Of a stretch of DNA of 22,183 bases, positions 7,282 through 15,548 are shown piece after piece; within the stretch, counting starts at the first letter, position 1; each line of letters starts with the position of its first letter. The translations under genes and the position numbers were made by a program. Under the pieces are notes generated by a model. It saw only the letters and a list, made by a program, of their open reading frames with translations. It did not search any database and had not been told where the DNA came from. Origin of the DNA: JAWUXM01 sp034111325 (GTDB lineage: Bacteria > Pseudomonadota > Alphaproteobacteria > Rickettsiales > JABIRX01); the NCBI GenBank assembly GCA_034111325.1, contig JAWUXM010000015.1, positions 1 through 22,183 on the forward strand, given 5' to 3'.

Positions 7282-9522
7282 ATGTTTAACATAATCAAAA
7301 AAGAAATTCAATGGCATGGCAGAACTTTATCAATAGAAACTGGTAGAGTAGCAAGACAAGCTAACGGTGCTGTAATGGTAAAATATGGTGAAACTGTAGT
7401 TTTATGTGCAGCCACTGGAAAAAAAGAACCTAAGGCTGGGATGGATTTCTTTCCATTAACAGTTAATTACCAAGAAAAAACTTACGCTGCTGGTAAAATC
7501 CCTGGTGGATTTTTTAAAAGAGAGGGTAGGGGAACTGAAAAAGAAACTCTTACTTCAAGATTAATTGATCGTCCGATCAGGCCTTTATTCCCTGCTGGCT
7601 ATAAAAATGAAACACAAGTCATATGTACAGTTCTTGCTTATGAGCAAGAAAATGAATCAGACATAATAGCGTTGATTGGCGCTAGTGCTGCATTAGCAAT
7701 CTCAGAATTGCCTTTCCTTGAAACAATTGCTGGCGCTAGAGTTGGTTATATTGACGGAAAATATGTATTAAACCCTGCAAATGATCAATTGGAAGAAAGT
7801 CAACTTGATCTTATTGTTGCTGGTACTAAGGATTCTGTGTTAATGGTTGAGTCTCAAGCTTCTGAGCTTTCAGAAGAGCAAATGTTAGGTGCAGTTGAGT
7901 TCGGTCATAAAGAAATGCAGCCAGTTATTGATATGATCAATGAAATGGTTAAAGAAGGCGGCAAAGAAAAATGGGAAGTTAAATCTGACGATTATAGCGA
8001 CCTTTATGCAAAAATTAAAAAATTCGCTGAAGCAGATGTTAGAAAAGCCTATGCAATCGTTGGGAAACAAGAGCGTACACAAGCGCTTAGTGACTTGCGT
8101 AGTGCAATTAACGAGAAATTCATTGATGAAGAAACTAACGAAAACACAGTTTCTAAACAAATTAAAGAGTTAGAAAAAGACGTTGTTAGAGGCAATGTGT
8201 TTGATGGTAAAAGGCTAGATGGTCGTAAGACAGACGTAGTTCGTCCTATTCTTGCTGAAGTTGGTGTATTACCAAAAGTTCACGGTTCTGCATTATTCAC
8301 TCGTGGTGAAACACAGGCTTTGGTCGTTCTAACATTAGGCGGTGGTCAAGATGAGCAAATGATTGATGGTCTAGACCCTACAGTGAAAGATCGTTTCATG
8401 CTTCATTACAACTTCCCTCCATATTCAGTTGGTGAAGTAGGGATGTTAAGAGGGCCAGGTAGAAGAGAAATTGGTCACGGTAAATTAGCAAAAAGATCAC
8501 TTGCAGCAATTTTACCTAGCAAAGAAGAATTCGATTATACTTTACGTATCGTTTCAGAAATTACTGAATCTAACGGTTCTTCTTCAATGGCTACAGTTTG
8601 TGGTTCATCACTCGCTATGATGGATGCAGGTGTGCCTTTAAGCAAGGCAGTTGCAGGAATTGCAATGGGTCTTATTAAAGAAGGTGATAAATATGAAGTA
8701 TTATCTGACATAATGGGTGACGAAGATCATCTTGGTGATATGGATTTCAAAGTAGCTGGTACTAAAGATGGTATTACTGCTTTGCAGATGGATATCAAAA
8801 TCCAAGGGATTACTACTGAAATCATGAAGAAAGCTTTAGAGCAAGCCAAAGGCGGTAGAATACATATCCTCGGTGAGATGGCAAAAGCTTTAACAGAATC
8901 TAGGTCTGAACTTAACCCTAATGCTCCTAAAGTATTAACTCTTAAAATAGCTGAAGCTAAAATTCGCGAAGTTATTGGTCAAGGTGGTAAAGTAATTAAA
9001 GGCATTTGTGAAGAATCTGGTGCTAAAGTCGACATTGATGATACTGGCCTAATTAGAATTATGGCGGCTGATCAAGAGTCAGCTGATATAGCCTTAGCCA
9101 TTATTAATGAAATCGTTGAAGAGCCAGAAATCGGTCAAACTTACACTGGTAAAGTTGATAAAATTACTGATTACGGTGCTTTTGTTAAATTCTTAGGTAA
9201 TAGCAGCGGTTTAATTCACATTAGCGAATTTGCTGATAAGAGGATTGATTCTGTTACTGAGATCGTAAGCGAAGGTGATGAAATTTCTTTCAAAGTTATC
9301 GGTATGGATCGTGGTAAGTTAAAACTTAGCTATAAAGCTGTAAATGGCGGTGGTGATGATAGTGATGCAGATAAGAAAGCTCCTAAAGAGAAATCTGATA
9401 GCGCTAAAGAAGATAAGCCAGCTCCTAAAAAAGAAGCGGAAAATAAAAAACCTGCTTCTAAAAAACCAAAAAAACAGGAAGAAAAACCTGCAGCTCCTAA
9501 GAAGAAAAAACTTTTCTGGTAG
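7282..9522 (+). CDS. pnp: Polyribonucleotide nucleotidyltransferase (PNPase)
   Basis: A 746-residue PNPase, the phosphorolytic 3'-5' exoribonuclease of RNA decay. Two RNase PH-like domains are present; the second carries EDHLGDMDFKVAGT with the catalytic aspartates. The KH domain has the GxxG loop in VIGQGGKVIK near residue 565. The S1 domain runs from about 617 to 685 (TGKVDKITDYGAFVKF). The last 55 residues are an unusual low-complexity tail rich in Lys, Pro, Ala, Glu and Asp, ending KKKKLFW, which makes the protein longer than the usual 700 or so. Such tails may bind partners or RNA. The gene follows the rpsO terminator by about 87 bases and probably has its own promoter. Confidence 0.96.
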   Translation: MFNIIKKEIQWHGRTLSIETGRVARQANGAVMVKYGETVVLCAATGKKEPKAGMDFFPLTVNYQEKTYAAGKIPGGFFKREGRGTEKETLTSRLIDRPIRPLFPAGYKNETQVICTVLAYEQENESDIIALIGASAALAISELPFLETIAGARVGYIDGKYVLNPANDQLEESQLDLIVAGTKDSVLMVESQASELSEEQMLGAVEFGHKEMQPVIDMINEMVKEGGKEKWEVKSDDYSDLYAKIKKFAEADVRKAYAIVGKQERTQALSDLRSAINEKFIDEETNENTVSKQIKELEKDVVRGNVFDGKRLDGRKTDVVRPILAEVGVLPKVHGSALFTRGETQALVVLTLGGGQDEQMIDGLDPTVKDRFMLHYNFPPYSVGEVGMLRGPGRREIGHGKLAKRSLAAILPSKEEFDYTLRIVSEITESNGSSSMATVCGSSLAMMDAGVPLSKAVAGIAMGLIKEGDKYEVLSDIMGDEDHLGDMDFKVAGTKDGITALQMDIKIQGITTEIMKKALEQAKGGRIHILGEMAKALTESRSELNPNAPKVLTLKIAEAKIREVIGQGGKVIKGICEESGAKVDIDDTGLIRIMAADQESADIALAIINEIVEEPEIGQTYTGKVDKITDYGAFVKFLGNSSGLIHISEFADKRIDSVTEIVSEGDEISFKVIGMDRGKLKLSYKAVNGGGDDSDADKKAPKEKSDSAKEDKPAPKKEAENKKPASKKPKKQEEKPAAPKKKKLFW

Positions 9523-9543
9523 TAAATTAATCTTTTTGCGCCC

Positions 9544-9638
9544 TTTTTAGTGAATAACCTTTGTTCAATCGGCTCGTGTAGGTGAACTACACGTCGCTCA
9601 ATCACAAAGGACATTCACTAAAAATCATCACAAAAATC
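9544..9638 (-). repeat. Long coaxial palindrome, family C (well-preserved copy)
   Basis: Three nested arm pairs share one centre at 9584: TTTTTAGTGAAT/ATTCACTAAAAA (9544-9555, 9613-9624), CCTTTGT/ACAAAGG (9558-9564, 9604-9610) and CGTGTAG/CTACACG (9575-9581, 9587-9593). The unpaired segments on both sides contain TCAATC. An exact 22-base inverted match of 9617-9638 lies at 4253-4274. It sits just after the pnp stop and could fold as a transcript-end hairpin, with an 11-base extension beyond the right arm. No coding potential is seen. Confidence 0.75.
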
Positions 9639-9710
9639 TTTAATTTACCTTAATCGTCACCGTGACAAACAGCAAAGGGGTGTAAAAGCGTTCATAGCAT
9701 TTACTAAGAA

Positions 9711-9725
9711 TCTCTTCCTAAGAGA
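9711..9725 (+). repeat. Short hairpin in the gcvT leader
   Basis: TCTCTT (9711-9716) and AAGAGA (9720-9725) pair with a three-base loop, about 65 bases before the gcvT ATG. It has no T-run. A small GTCAC/GTGAC palindrome lies at 9656-9666. I looked for a glycine riboswitch core here and did not find one. Confidence 0.3.
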
Positions 9726-9788
9726 GGTGTTGCTCTAAAAAAGGAGATATGCTTACAGTGATACTAATTTAAAGAAACCTTAGTTCTC

Positions 9789-10883
9789 ATGTCAAATAAA
9801 ACAGCTTTATACGATCAACATCTAAACTCTCATGCTAAAATAGTGGATTTTGCAGGTTATGATATGCCAATATCATATGCAGAAGGGATGATTGCTGAGC
9901 ATCTCTGGGTGCGTGATTCTTGTGGTATCTTTGATGTCTCACATATGGGGCAATTTCTTGCAACAGGTAGTAGAGCTGCTGAGCTATTCTCACATATTAC
10001 CCCAACTTCTTTTCAATCTATTGCTGACTCTAACGCAAATTATACAGTTTTAACAACTGAGAAAGGCACAATTATTGATGATTTGATCATTGCCAAATTA
10101 GCAGATGATAAATTTTTTGTAGTGATTAACGCTGGCTGCAAAGAGAAAGATATGGCATGGATAAAGAAGCATGCAGTTAATTTTGATGTTGATATAGAAA
10201 CCTTAGAAGAGAGAGCGCTCATTGCTGTCCAAGGTTCTAAAGCAGAAGAAATCCTCTCTATGATGATAGGGGATATAGCTAAAGAAATTAGCTATATGAC
10301 TTCTCGTGAAGTAAAAGCTACCAAATATGGAGATCTTATGTTAAGTCGTGTTGGCTATACTGGTGAAGATGGTTTTGAAATTAGTGTCGAAAATGATAAA
10401 GCAAGCCAATTATGGCAGGATTTATTAGAAAATGACGCGGTCAAACCCACTGGTTTAGGTGCACGTGATTCTTTGCGTTTGGAAATGGGCTATCCATTAT
10501 ATGGTCATGATATTACCGACCAAACTTCAGTTATTGAGGCTTGCCTTGGTTGGGTGATTAGTAATGATAACACAGCTTATATTGGTGCTGAGAATGTTGC
10601 CAAAATAAAAGAGCAGGGTGTTAGACAAAAAAGGGTTGGTATAAAATTATTAGAAAAAGGCATTGCCCGTGAAGGAATGTCTATTTTTAATCAAGAGAAT
10701 AAAAAGATTGGTGAATTAACGAGTGCTGGCTATTCTCCATCTTTAGAAAGTTCAATTGGTCAAGGTTATGTTGCGATTGATTTTGCCAAGAAAGACACAG
10801 AGGTTTTTGTTGAAATTCGTGGTAAAAAGAAAGCTGCGATTATTTGTTCACCAATGTTTCTAAAACCAAGAACTAAGCGTTAA
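9789..10883 (+). CDS. gcvT: Aminomethyltransferase, glycine cleavage T protein
   Basis: A 364-residue T protein, which transfers the one-carbon unit from the aminomethyl-lipoyl arm of H protein to tetrahydrofolate. The start TALYDQHL, VDFAGYDMPISY and FDVSHMGQ are the family's N-terminal blocks. IDDLI (D97/D98) is the folate-active site region, followed by NAGCKEKD, the GYTGEDGFEI motif and LGARDSLRLEMGYPLYGHD. Length is normal. gcvH and gcvP are not in the window, so the rest of the complex must lie elsewhere. The GcvT-like YgfZ family is less likely because all GcvT motifs are present. leuS begins two bases after the stop. Confidence 0.93.
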   Translation: MSNKTALYDQHLNSHAKIVDFAGYDMPISYAEGMIAEHLWVRDSCGIFDVSHMGQFLATGSRAAELFSHITPTSFQSIADSNANYTVLTTEKGTIIDDLIIAKLADDKFFVVINAGCKEKDMAWIKKHAVNFDVDIETLEERALIAVQGSKAEEILSMMIGDIAKEISYMTSREVKATKYGDLMLSRVGYTGEDGFEISVENDKASQLWQDLLENDAVKPTGLGARDSLRLEMGYPLYGHDITDQTSVIEACLGWVISNDNTAYIGAENVAKIKEQGVRQKRVGIKLLEKGIAREGMSIFNQENKKIGELTSAGYSPSLESSIGQGYVAIDFAKKDTEVFVEIRGKKKAAIICSPMFLKPRTKR

Positions 10884-10885
10884 AC

Positions 10886-13441
10886 ATGACCGAATTAATC
10901 AGCTATCCTTTTGCAAAAATAGAGAAAAAATGGCAGGAGGCTTGGCAGAATGATGCTTCTTTAAAATTTCAGGAAAATAGCGCCAAAGAAAAATATTACG
11001 TGTTGGAGATGTTCCCATATCCATCGGGTAATATCCATATGGGACATTTGCGCAATTATACGATTGGCGATGTAGCAGCGCGTTTTAAAAGGGCGCAAGG
11101 CTATAATGTTTTTCACCCTATGGGTTGGGATTCCTTTGGTCTTCCAGCAGAAAATGCAGCAATCGAGAAAAACATCCATCCTGCCAAATGGACCTATGAA
11201 AATATTGCTAAGATGAAGGCGCAATTGCAAAAAATTGGCCTTTCTTACGATTGGGATTCTGAAATCACTACTTGCAGCCCTGACTATTACAAACATGAAC
11301 AGAAAATTTTCCTCGATTTCCTCAAGGAAGGCATAGCATACCGCAAGGAATCCTACGTTAATTGGGATCCTGTTGATCAAACAATTCTTGCGAATGAGCA
11401 AGTGATTGATGGCAAAGGCTGGCGTAGTGGCGCTACGGTTGAACGTAAGAAGTTACAACAATGGTTTTTAAAAGTTTCTGATTTTGCTGAAGATCTATTA
11501 CAAGGTCTGAGTGAGTTAAAAGGCTGGCCAGATGCGGTTAAGAGTATGCAGGAAAAGTGGATTGGCAAATCTGAAGGTGCAAAGATTTTCTTTGAAATTG
11601 AGGGCAGGGAAGAGCGCTTGGAAGTTTTTTCAACTAGGCCTGATACGATTTTTGGTGCGGCATTTTGTGCAATTGCACCGAATCACCCGATAGCCGAAGA
11701 ATTAGCAAAAAAAGACACGGCGCTACAGGAGTTTCTCAGTGACTGTAATAAAATCTCAACTAGCCAAGAGGCCTTAGATAAAGCGGAAAAGAAGGGTTAT
11801 GATAGTGGTTTGAAAATTAAACACCCATTCCTAGCTGGTCAAACTATTCCTCTTTATGTCGCAAACTTTGTTTTAATGGATTATGGAAGCGGTGCGGTTT
11901 TTGGTTGCCCAGCGCATGATGAAAGAGATTTTGAATTTGCTAAAAAATATGGTTTAGAGATCAAAACGGTTGTTAGTCCTGATGGCGACAAAGATTTTAC
12001 GATAGTTGATAAGCCATATATTGGTGAGGGCGTGGCAATAAATTCAGACTTTCTTAATGGGCAAAAAACCGCTCAGGCAAAAAAGAATGCACTTTTTGAG
12101 TTGGAAGCAAAAGATCTAGGCAAGACAATCACCCAATATCGTATAAGAGATTGGGGCGTTTCACGGCAACGTTATTGGGGTTGCCCAATTCCAATAATTT
12201 ATTGTGATGATTGTGGAACTGTACCAGTGCCAGAAAACCAATTGCCGGTAACTCTGCCAGAAGATGTAATTTTTACAGCACAGGGGAATCCCTTAGCAGC
12301 GCACCCGAGCTGGAAGCATGTTGATTGCCCTAAATGTGCAAATCCTGCAGAGCGTGAGACTGATACGTTTGATACATTCTTTGAATCTTCTTGGTATTTT
12401 GCAAGGTTCTGTTCAGCAAAGCTGCAAGATAAGGCTTTTGAAAAAGACGTGGCGAATAAATTATTGCCAGTTGATCAATATGTTGGCGGGATAGAGCACG
12501 CAGTTTTACATCTTTTATATGCACGCTTTTTTACCAAGGCACTAAACAAATGCGGATATTTAGATGTAAAAGAGCCATTTAAGAATTTGCTTACGCAAGG
12601 GATGGTTTGCAATATGTCGTTTAAAGACGAACAGGGTAATTGGGTTGAGTCTGAGAAGGTAATTAAGCAAAATGATCAATATATTCATGTAGATACAAAA
12701 GAGTCAGTGAAGGCTTTGCGTATAGAGAAAATGAGTAAGTCCAAGAAAAATGGTGTTGATCCAACGCAAATTATTGCAAAATATGGCGCTGATACAGCGC
12801 GGATTTTTATGTTGTCTGATTCTCCACCAGAGAAGGATCTAGAATGGAGCGATACAGGTTTAGAAGGTGCGTGGCGTTATATTAATAAATTATGGCGTTT
12901 ATCTGAAAATATTAAAACGGCAAATATTGCTGATATTGATTATAGTAAAATCTCTCAAGGGGAAGAGAGATTCATCAAAGGAGTTAATAAGATAATTCAT
13001 GATATGACGGAAACTATGAGCGGCATGCATCATAATAAATCAGTCGCAAAACTTAGGGAACTCAGTAACTTACTTGAAGCTTCTAATGTAGAACATCAGG
13101 AAGTTCGTAGGTGGGGTTTTGAAACATTAATTAAATTACTTGTGCCGATTGCACCGCATTTTGCTTGTGAGATTTGGCAAAAAATTGGCAGAGAGAGTTC
13201 CTTGATGGCGGAAGCTTTTCCAATAGCTGATAGTAAGTTTTTAAGTGATGATACGAAAATTATAGCAGTGCAAATTAATGGTAAATTAAAAGCTACTTTT
13301 GAAGCTAATGCAGATGCCTCAAAAGAGGAGCTTGAAAACCTTGCTTTGAACTTAGAAAAAATCAAACCTAGTCTGGCAGGTAAGAGTATCAAAAAAATAA
13401 TCATCGTACCTGGTAAAATAGTAAATGTTGTCGCTGTTTAA
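10886..13441 (+). CDS. leuS: Leucyl-tRNA synthetase
   Basis: An 851-residue class I synthetase that charges tRNA(Leu). The ATP-binding HIGH-type motif is PYPSGNIHMGH near residues 43-53 and the KMSKS loop is at 615-619. The inserted editing domain carries STRPDTIFGA and DYGSGAVFGCPAHDERD, so post-transfer editing should be intact. CDDCG near residue 440 is the usual zinc-ribbon-like segment. The closing GKSIKKIIIVPGKIVNVV is the normal C-terminal domain. Length is close to E. coli LeuRS. The gene lies two bases after gcvT and overlaps lptE by 17 bases, so the three are probably co-transcribed. Confidence 0.97.
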   Translation: MTELISYPFAKIEKKWQEAWQNDASLKFQENSAKEKYYVLEMFPYPSGNIHMGHLRNYTIGDVAARFKRAQGYNVFHPMGWDSFGLPAENAAIEKNIHPAKWTYENIAKMKAQLQKIGLSYDWDSEITTCSPDYYKHEQKIFLDFLKEGIAYRKESYVNWDPVDQTILANEQVIDGKGWRSGATVERKKLQQWFLKVSDFAEDLLQGLSELKGWPDAVKSMQEKWIGKSEGAKIFFEIEGREERLEVFSTRPDTIFGAAFCAIAPNHPIAEELAKKDTALQEFLSDCNKISTSQEALDKAEKKGYDSGLKIKHPFLAGQTIPLYVANFVLMDYGSGAVFGCPAHDERDFEFAKKYGLEIKTVVSPDGDKDFTIVDKPYIGEGVAINSDFLNGQKTAQAKKNALFELEAKDLGKTITQYRIRDWGVSRQRYWGCPIPIIYCDDCGTVPVPENQLPVTLPEDVIFTAQGNPLAAHPSWKHVDCPKCANPAERETDTFDTFFESSWYFARFCSAKLQDKAFEKDVANKLLPVDQYVGGIEHAVLHLLYARFFTKALNKCGYLDVKEPFKNLLTQGMVCNMSFKDEQGNWVESEKVIKQNDQYIHVDTKESVKALRIEKMSKSKKNGVDPTQIIAKYGADTARIFMLSDSPPEKDLEWSDTGLEGAWRYINKLWRLSENIKTANIADIDYSKISQGEERFIKGVNKIIHDMTETMSGMHHNKSVAKLRELSNLLEASNVEHQEVRRWGFETLIKLLVPIAPHFACEIWQKIGRESSLMAEAFPIADSKFLSDDTKIIAVQINGKLKATFEANADASKEELENLALNLEKIKPSLAGKSIKKIIIVPGKIVNVVAV

Positions 13442-13967
13442 AAACTTATTCTTTGTGCTAATTCTATCATCTTGTGGTTTTACACCGCTTTATAAGGAGG
13501 GGAATAGCACTACAATTCATATGTTAAAAGAGACGGTGATTATTCTTGATATGTCATTGTTGCAGCCTGAAGAGAAGAAAGTGGCTTTTGACTTGAAAAA
13601 TGAATTAGTAAAGTCACTTAATCCTCTGGATGAAGCAGTGGAGACAAAATATATTTTAGAGATTGGTAATATTACTAAAAGTGAAAGTGCTGGTTCAATC
13701 GAGCGTAGCGGACAAACCTCTCGTTATAATTTCAACATTAATATGCAATATAACTTAACTAATAGCATAACTGGTAAGAAAATTACTAATGCAACTGTTA
13801 GTGAAACTGCTGGTTATAGCGTTAATAGTAATATTTATTCAACTCATGTTGCTAGTAAGTATGCAGAAAAAAAAGCGGCTAGCCTAATGGCAAAAAAGAT
13901 GAAACGGATATTGGTAAATATTTATTCGGAAATGCAAAAACCTGATTTTGTGCCTAATAAGGATTAG
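13425..13967 (+). CDS. lptE: LPS-assembly lipoprotein LptE-like
   Basis: A 180-residue lipoprotein. A short hydrophobic signal is followed by the lipobox LSSC with C17 as the lipidated residue, then GFTPLY, the CGFxPLY start typical of alphaproteobacterial LptE. LptE plugs the LptD barrel in the outer membrane and helps deliver lipopolysaccharide to the surface. The remainder is weakly conserved in general, as in the family, so the call leans on the lipobox motif, the size and the location right after leuS. In many Alphaproteobacteria holA (polymerase delta) follows lptE, but here a repeat region follows. If correct, the cell should have an LPS-type outer membrane. Confidence 0.75.
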   Translation: MLSLFKNLFFVLILSSCGFTPLYKEGNSTTIHMLKETVIILDMSLLQPEEKKVAFDLKNELVKSLNPLDEAVETKYILEIGNITKSESAGSIERSGQTSRYNFNINMQYNLTNSITGKKITNATVSETAGYSVNSNIYSTHVASKYAEKKAASLMAKKMKRILVNIYSEMQKPDFVPNKD

Positions 13968-14021
13968 TGCTACAGTTGGTTACGGTTAGTCTTCCCATTT
14001 ACTCCGGGCGCACCCCTCTCG

Positions 14022-14078
14022 TGTCATAGCCTGAATCCGCAGGATTATAGGGCTATCCAGAGCCGCTAAGCGGCTCCA
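14022..14078. repeat. Half copy of palindromic element A plus adjoining hairpin
   Basis: GTCATAGCCTGAATCC begins at 14023. ATAGCC/GGCTAT (14026-14031, 14051-14056) encloses AATCC/GGATT, the same design as the left end of the element near 21717. A second perfect hairpin, GAGCCGC/GCGGCTC (14060-14066, 14070-14076), follows at once. It belongs to the gene-free stretch 13968-14279. Confidence 0.65.
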
Positions 14079-14084
14079 CACCCA

Positions 14085-14240
14085 CCACATTCGTCACCCT
14101 GAATTTATTTCAGGGTCTGCTGAGTTAGTTAAGGATATAGTGGTTTGATAGTAAAAGCATGGCGTAATTACAAATTGCTTACTCCGTACTTCCTTGCTAA
14201 CTAGGCAGATGCTGAAACAAGTTCAGCATGACGAATGTGG
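14085..14240. repeat. 156-bp palindromic element with 12-bp perfect terminal inverted repeats
   Basis: The ends CCACATTCGTCA (14085-14096) and TGACGAATGTGG (14229-14240) are perfect inverted repeats. Each end carries its own hairpin inside: CCCTGAA/TTCAGGG (14098-14115) and TGCTGAA/TTCAGCA (14210-14228). Further in, TCTGC..AGTTAG..AAGGA (about 14116-14135) pairs with TCCTT..CTAACT..GCAGA (about 14191-14209). The whole can fold as one long stem. There is no coding capacity, so it looks like a non-autonomous miniature element. This gene-free gap of about 310 bases holds only this and the half element before it. Confidence 0.7.
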
Positions 14241-14279
14241 GAGAGGTTTTTACCCTTTGTCATTCATAAGTTAAATGCT

Positions 14280-14783
14280 TCAAGACCCTGGGCCAGTGCG
14301 TCCTTTTTGTTTAGATTGTGCCTTTTGTTGGGCTACAATCATATTCTGCCAGAATTTTTCACTTTCTGCCTTACTGCCAACCATAGCTTTTAGCCATGAG
14401 AGTTTTTGCAAGGTGACGAATTTTGTCCACATACCAATTGGTTCGGCAATACCGACGATTTGCATTTCCTCAGATTTTTCATTAATTCTCTCAGTTATAG
14501 ATTGTGCCCTAGTTGTTGTTGCCTGTAACTCAGTTGATGTTGCTTTTTCTACTTCTTTATCACGGAAGCGGGAATCATTTGTGCTGAAGAAATTTTTCTT
14601 CTTCTTCTCTTTTTTTACACGATAATGGCTACCACGTTGTCTATAACGTATAGACAGAAGCATGTAGCGTATAAAATTATATAAAAACCTTAGAATTCTA
14701 ATAATAACGAATAATATGCAGAGCCCTACCGTAATGAGGATTATTAATGGTAAGATGCGTGATGGTTCAGACGATATACTCAT
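14280..14783 (-). CDS. Small membrane-anchored protein of unknown function
   Basis: A 167-residue protein that I do not recognise by name. One long hydrophobic segment lies at about residues 10-30, followed by an arginine-rich stretch (31-50) that should face the cytoplasm. A lysine cluster (KKEKKKKN, 57-64) and a polar, helix-prone region (75-105) come next. The C-terminal third (GIAEPIGMWTKFVTLQKL, then SEKFWQNMI) looks structured and amphipathic, and the chain ends in a basic tail. Three bases separate its start from the ModA-like gene's stop, so it is the third gene of the hisI operon. No signal peptide, no metal motif. Function cannot be inferred; the neighbourhood suggests a link to transport or to the envelope. 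Confidence 0.75.
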   Translation of the reverse strand: MSISSEPSRILPLIILITVGLCILFVIIRILRFLYNFIRYMLLSIRYRQRGSHYRVKKEKKKKNFFSTNDSRFRDKEVEKATSTELQATTTRAQSITERINEKSEEMQIVGIAEPIGMWTKFVTLQKLSWLKAMVGSKAESEKFWQNMIVAQQKAQSKQKGRTGPGS

Positions 14784-14786
14784 ATT

Positions 14787-15548
14787 TTATTGTAAGACTA
14801 AAAAGCCATATTTAGTGAATATTTTTTTTGCGATAGGCGTTTTTAAGAATTGTAAAAACTCTCTTGCATCTTCCATATTCTCGCCTGCAATTACCGCAGC
14901 TTGATAGATTACTTCATCATAATTTTCTTGCGGTATGGAAAGTAAAATTTGCATATTATCATTGTCAAAAGTCTCGCTATAATAAGCTATTCCAAATGTT
15001 TTTTTGTTATTTATATATTTTAAAACATTCATATTCGTTGTTATTATGCTTTCTTTGGGCACTTCTGCAAATAGATTATTAATAATCTGCTTGCTATAGA
15101 TACCGAGGGAATCTTTTCCTGAGTCGGCTATTACTAGGTTGTAATGGAGGTGTGGATTGATTGAGGCTATTGCACGTTTTATATCATTAAGATCTTTGAT
15201 ATCGCTTTCATCTTCTGCATTGCTTACAATTACTATGCTATTTTTAACAAGATTGGTAATGGAAGAGACATCTGCTAAGCCTTTTTGTTTTAAATGTTTT
15301 ACCCATAAAGGATGAGCTGAGATAAGAATATCTGCGGGTAATCCTTCTTCGATATTTTTGATTAATTTGTTAGCATAATCAAAAGAGCCAGTGATAACTA
15401 TATTATGTTCTCTTGAATATAGCCTAATTAACTCAGTTAATGCGTAAGACATGCTTGGTGGCGCAAGGACAGTCATGGAGTTAAGTGATCTTGCTTGTGT
15501 AATATTGCTAAAAAACAGGCAAAGAATCAGTAATTTGATAAATATCAT
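14787..15548 (-). CDS. Periplasmic substrate-binding protein, ModA-like (molybdate-binding family)
   Basis: A 253-residue protein with a signal peptide (MIFIKLLILCLFFSNITQA, cleavage near 19-20). It follows the ModA plan: VLAPPSMSYALTEL where ModA has an AASL-type loop, then EEGLPADILISAH, the DSLGIYSKQ block, FGIAYYSE, and the ending FLKTPIAKKIFTKYGFLVL. The loop that usually reads SSG and contacts the oxyanion reads FDYA here (residues 56-59), so the ligand may not be molybdate. Several histidines (H79, H85, H133, H135) are present. Its start overlaps the hisI stop as ATGA, a sign of translational coupling. No modB or modC is nearby; the only ABC transporter parts in the window are the divergent znuCB. 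The family call is firm; the substrate is open. Confidence 0.78.
   Translation of the reverse strand: MIFIKLLILCLFFSNITQARSLNSMTVLAPPSMSYALTELIRLYSREHNIVITGSFDYANKLIKNIEEGLPADILISAHPLWVKHLKQKGLADVSSITNLVKNSIVIVSNAEDESDIKDLNDIKRAIASINPHLHYNLVIADSGKDSLGIYSKQIINNLFAEVPKESIITTNMNVLKYINNKKTFGIAYYSETFDNDNMQILLSIPQENYDEVIYQAAVIAGENMEDAREFLQFLKTPIAKKIFTKYGFLVLQ

Noticed and set aside
9330..9614. Minus-strand frame opposite the pnp tail
   Set aside because: Its composition is the complement of the low-complexity lysine-rich tail and it shows no known domain; a shadow of pnp.
9625..9788. Glycine riboswitch upstream of gcvT
   Set aside because: I looked for the conserved core of the tandem glycine aptamer and saw only small unrelated hairpins. 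The gap also contains a repeat element, leaving little room.
13968..14279. holA (DNA polymerase III delta) or a remnant after lptE
   Set aside because: No frame of useful length and no recognisable motif; the stretch is filled by palindromic elements.
14275..14625. Plus-strand frame opposite the membrane protein
   Set aside because: Phenylalanine-rich run is the complement of lysine codons in the minus-strand gene; no ribosome site or family pattern.
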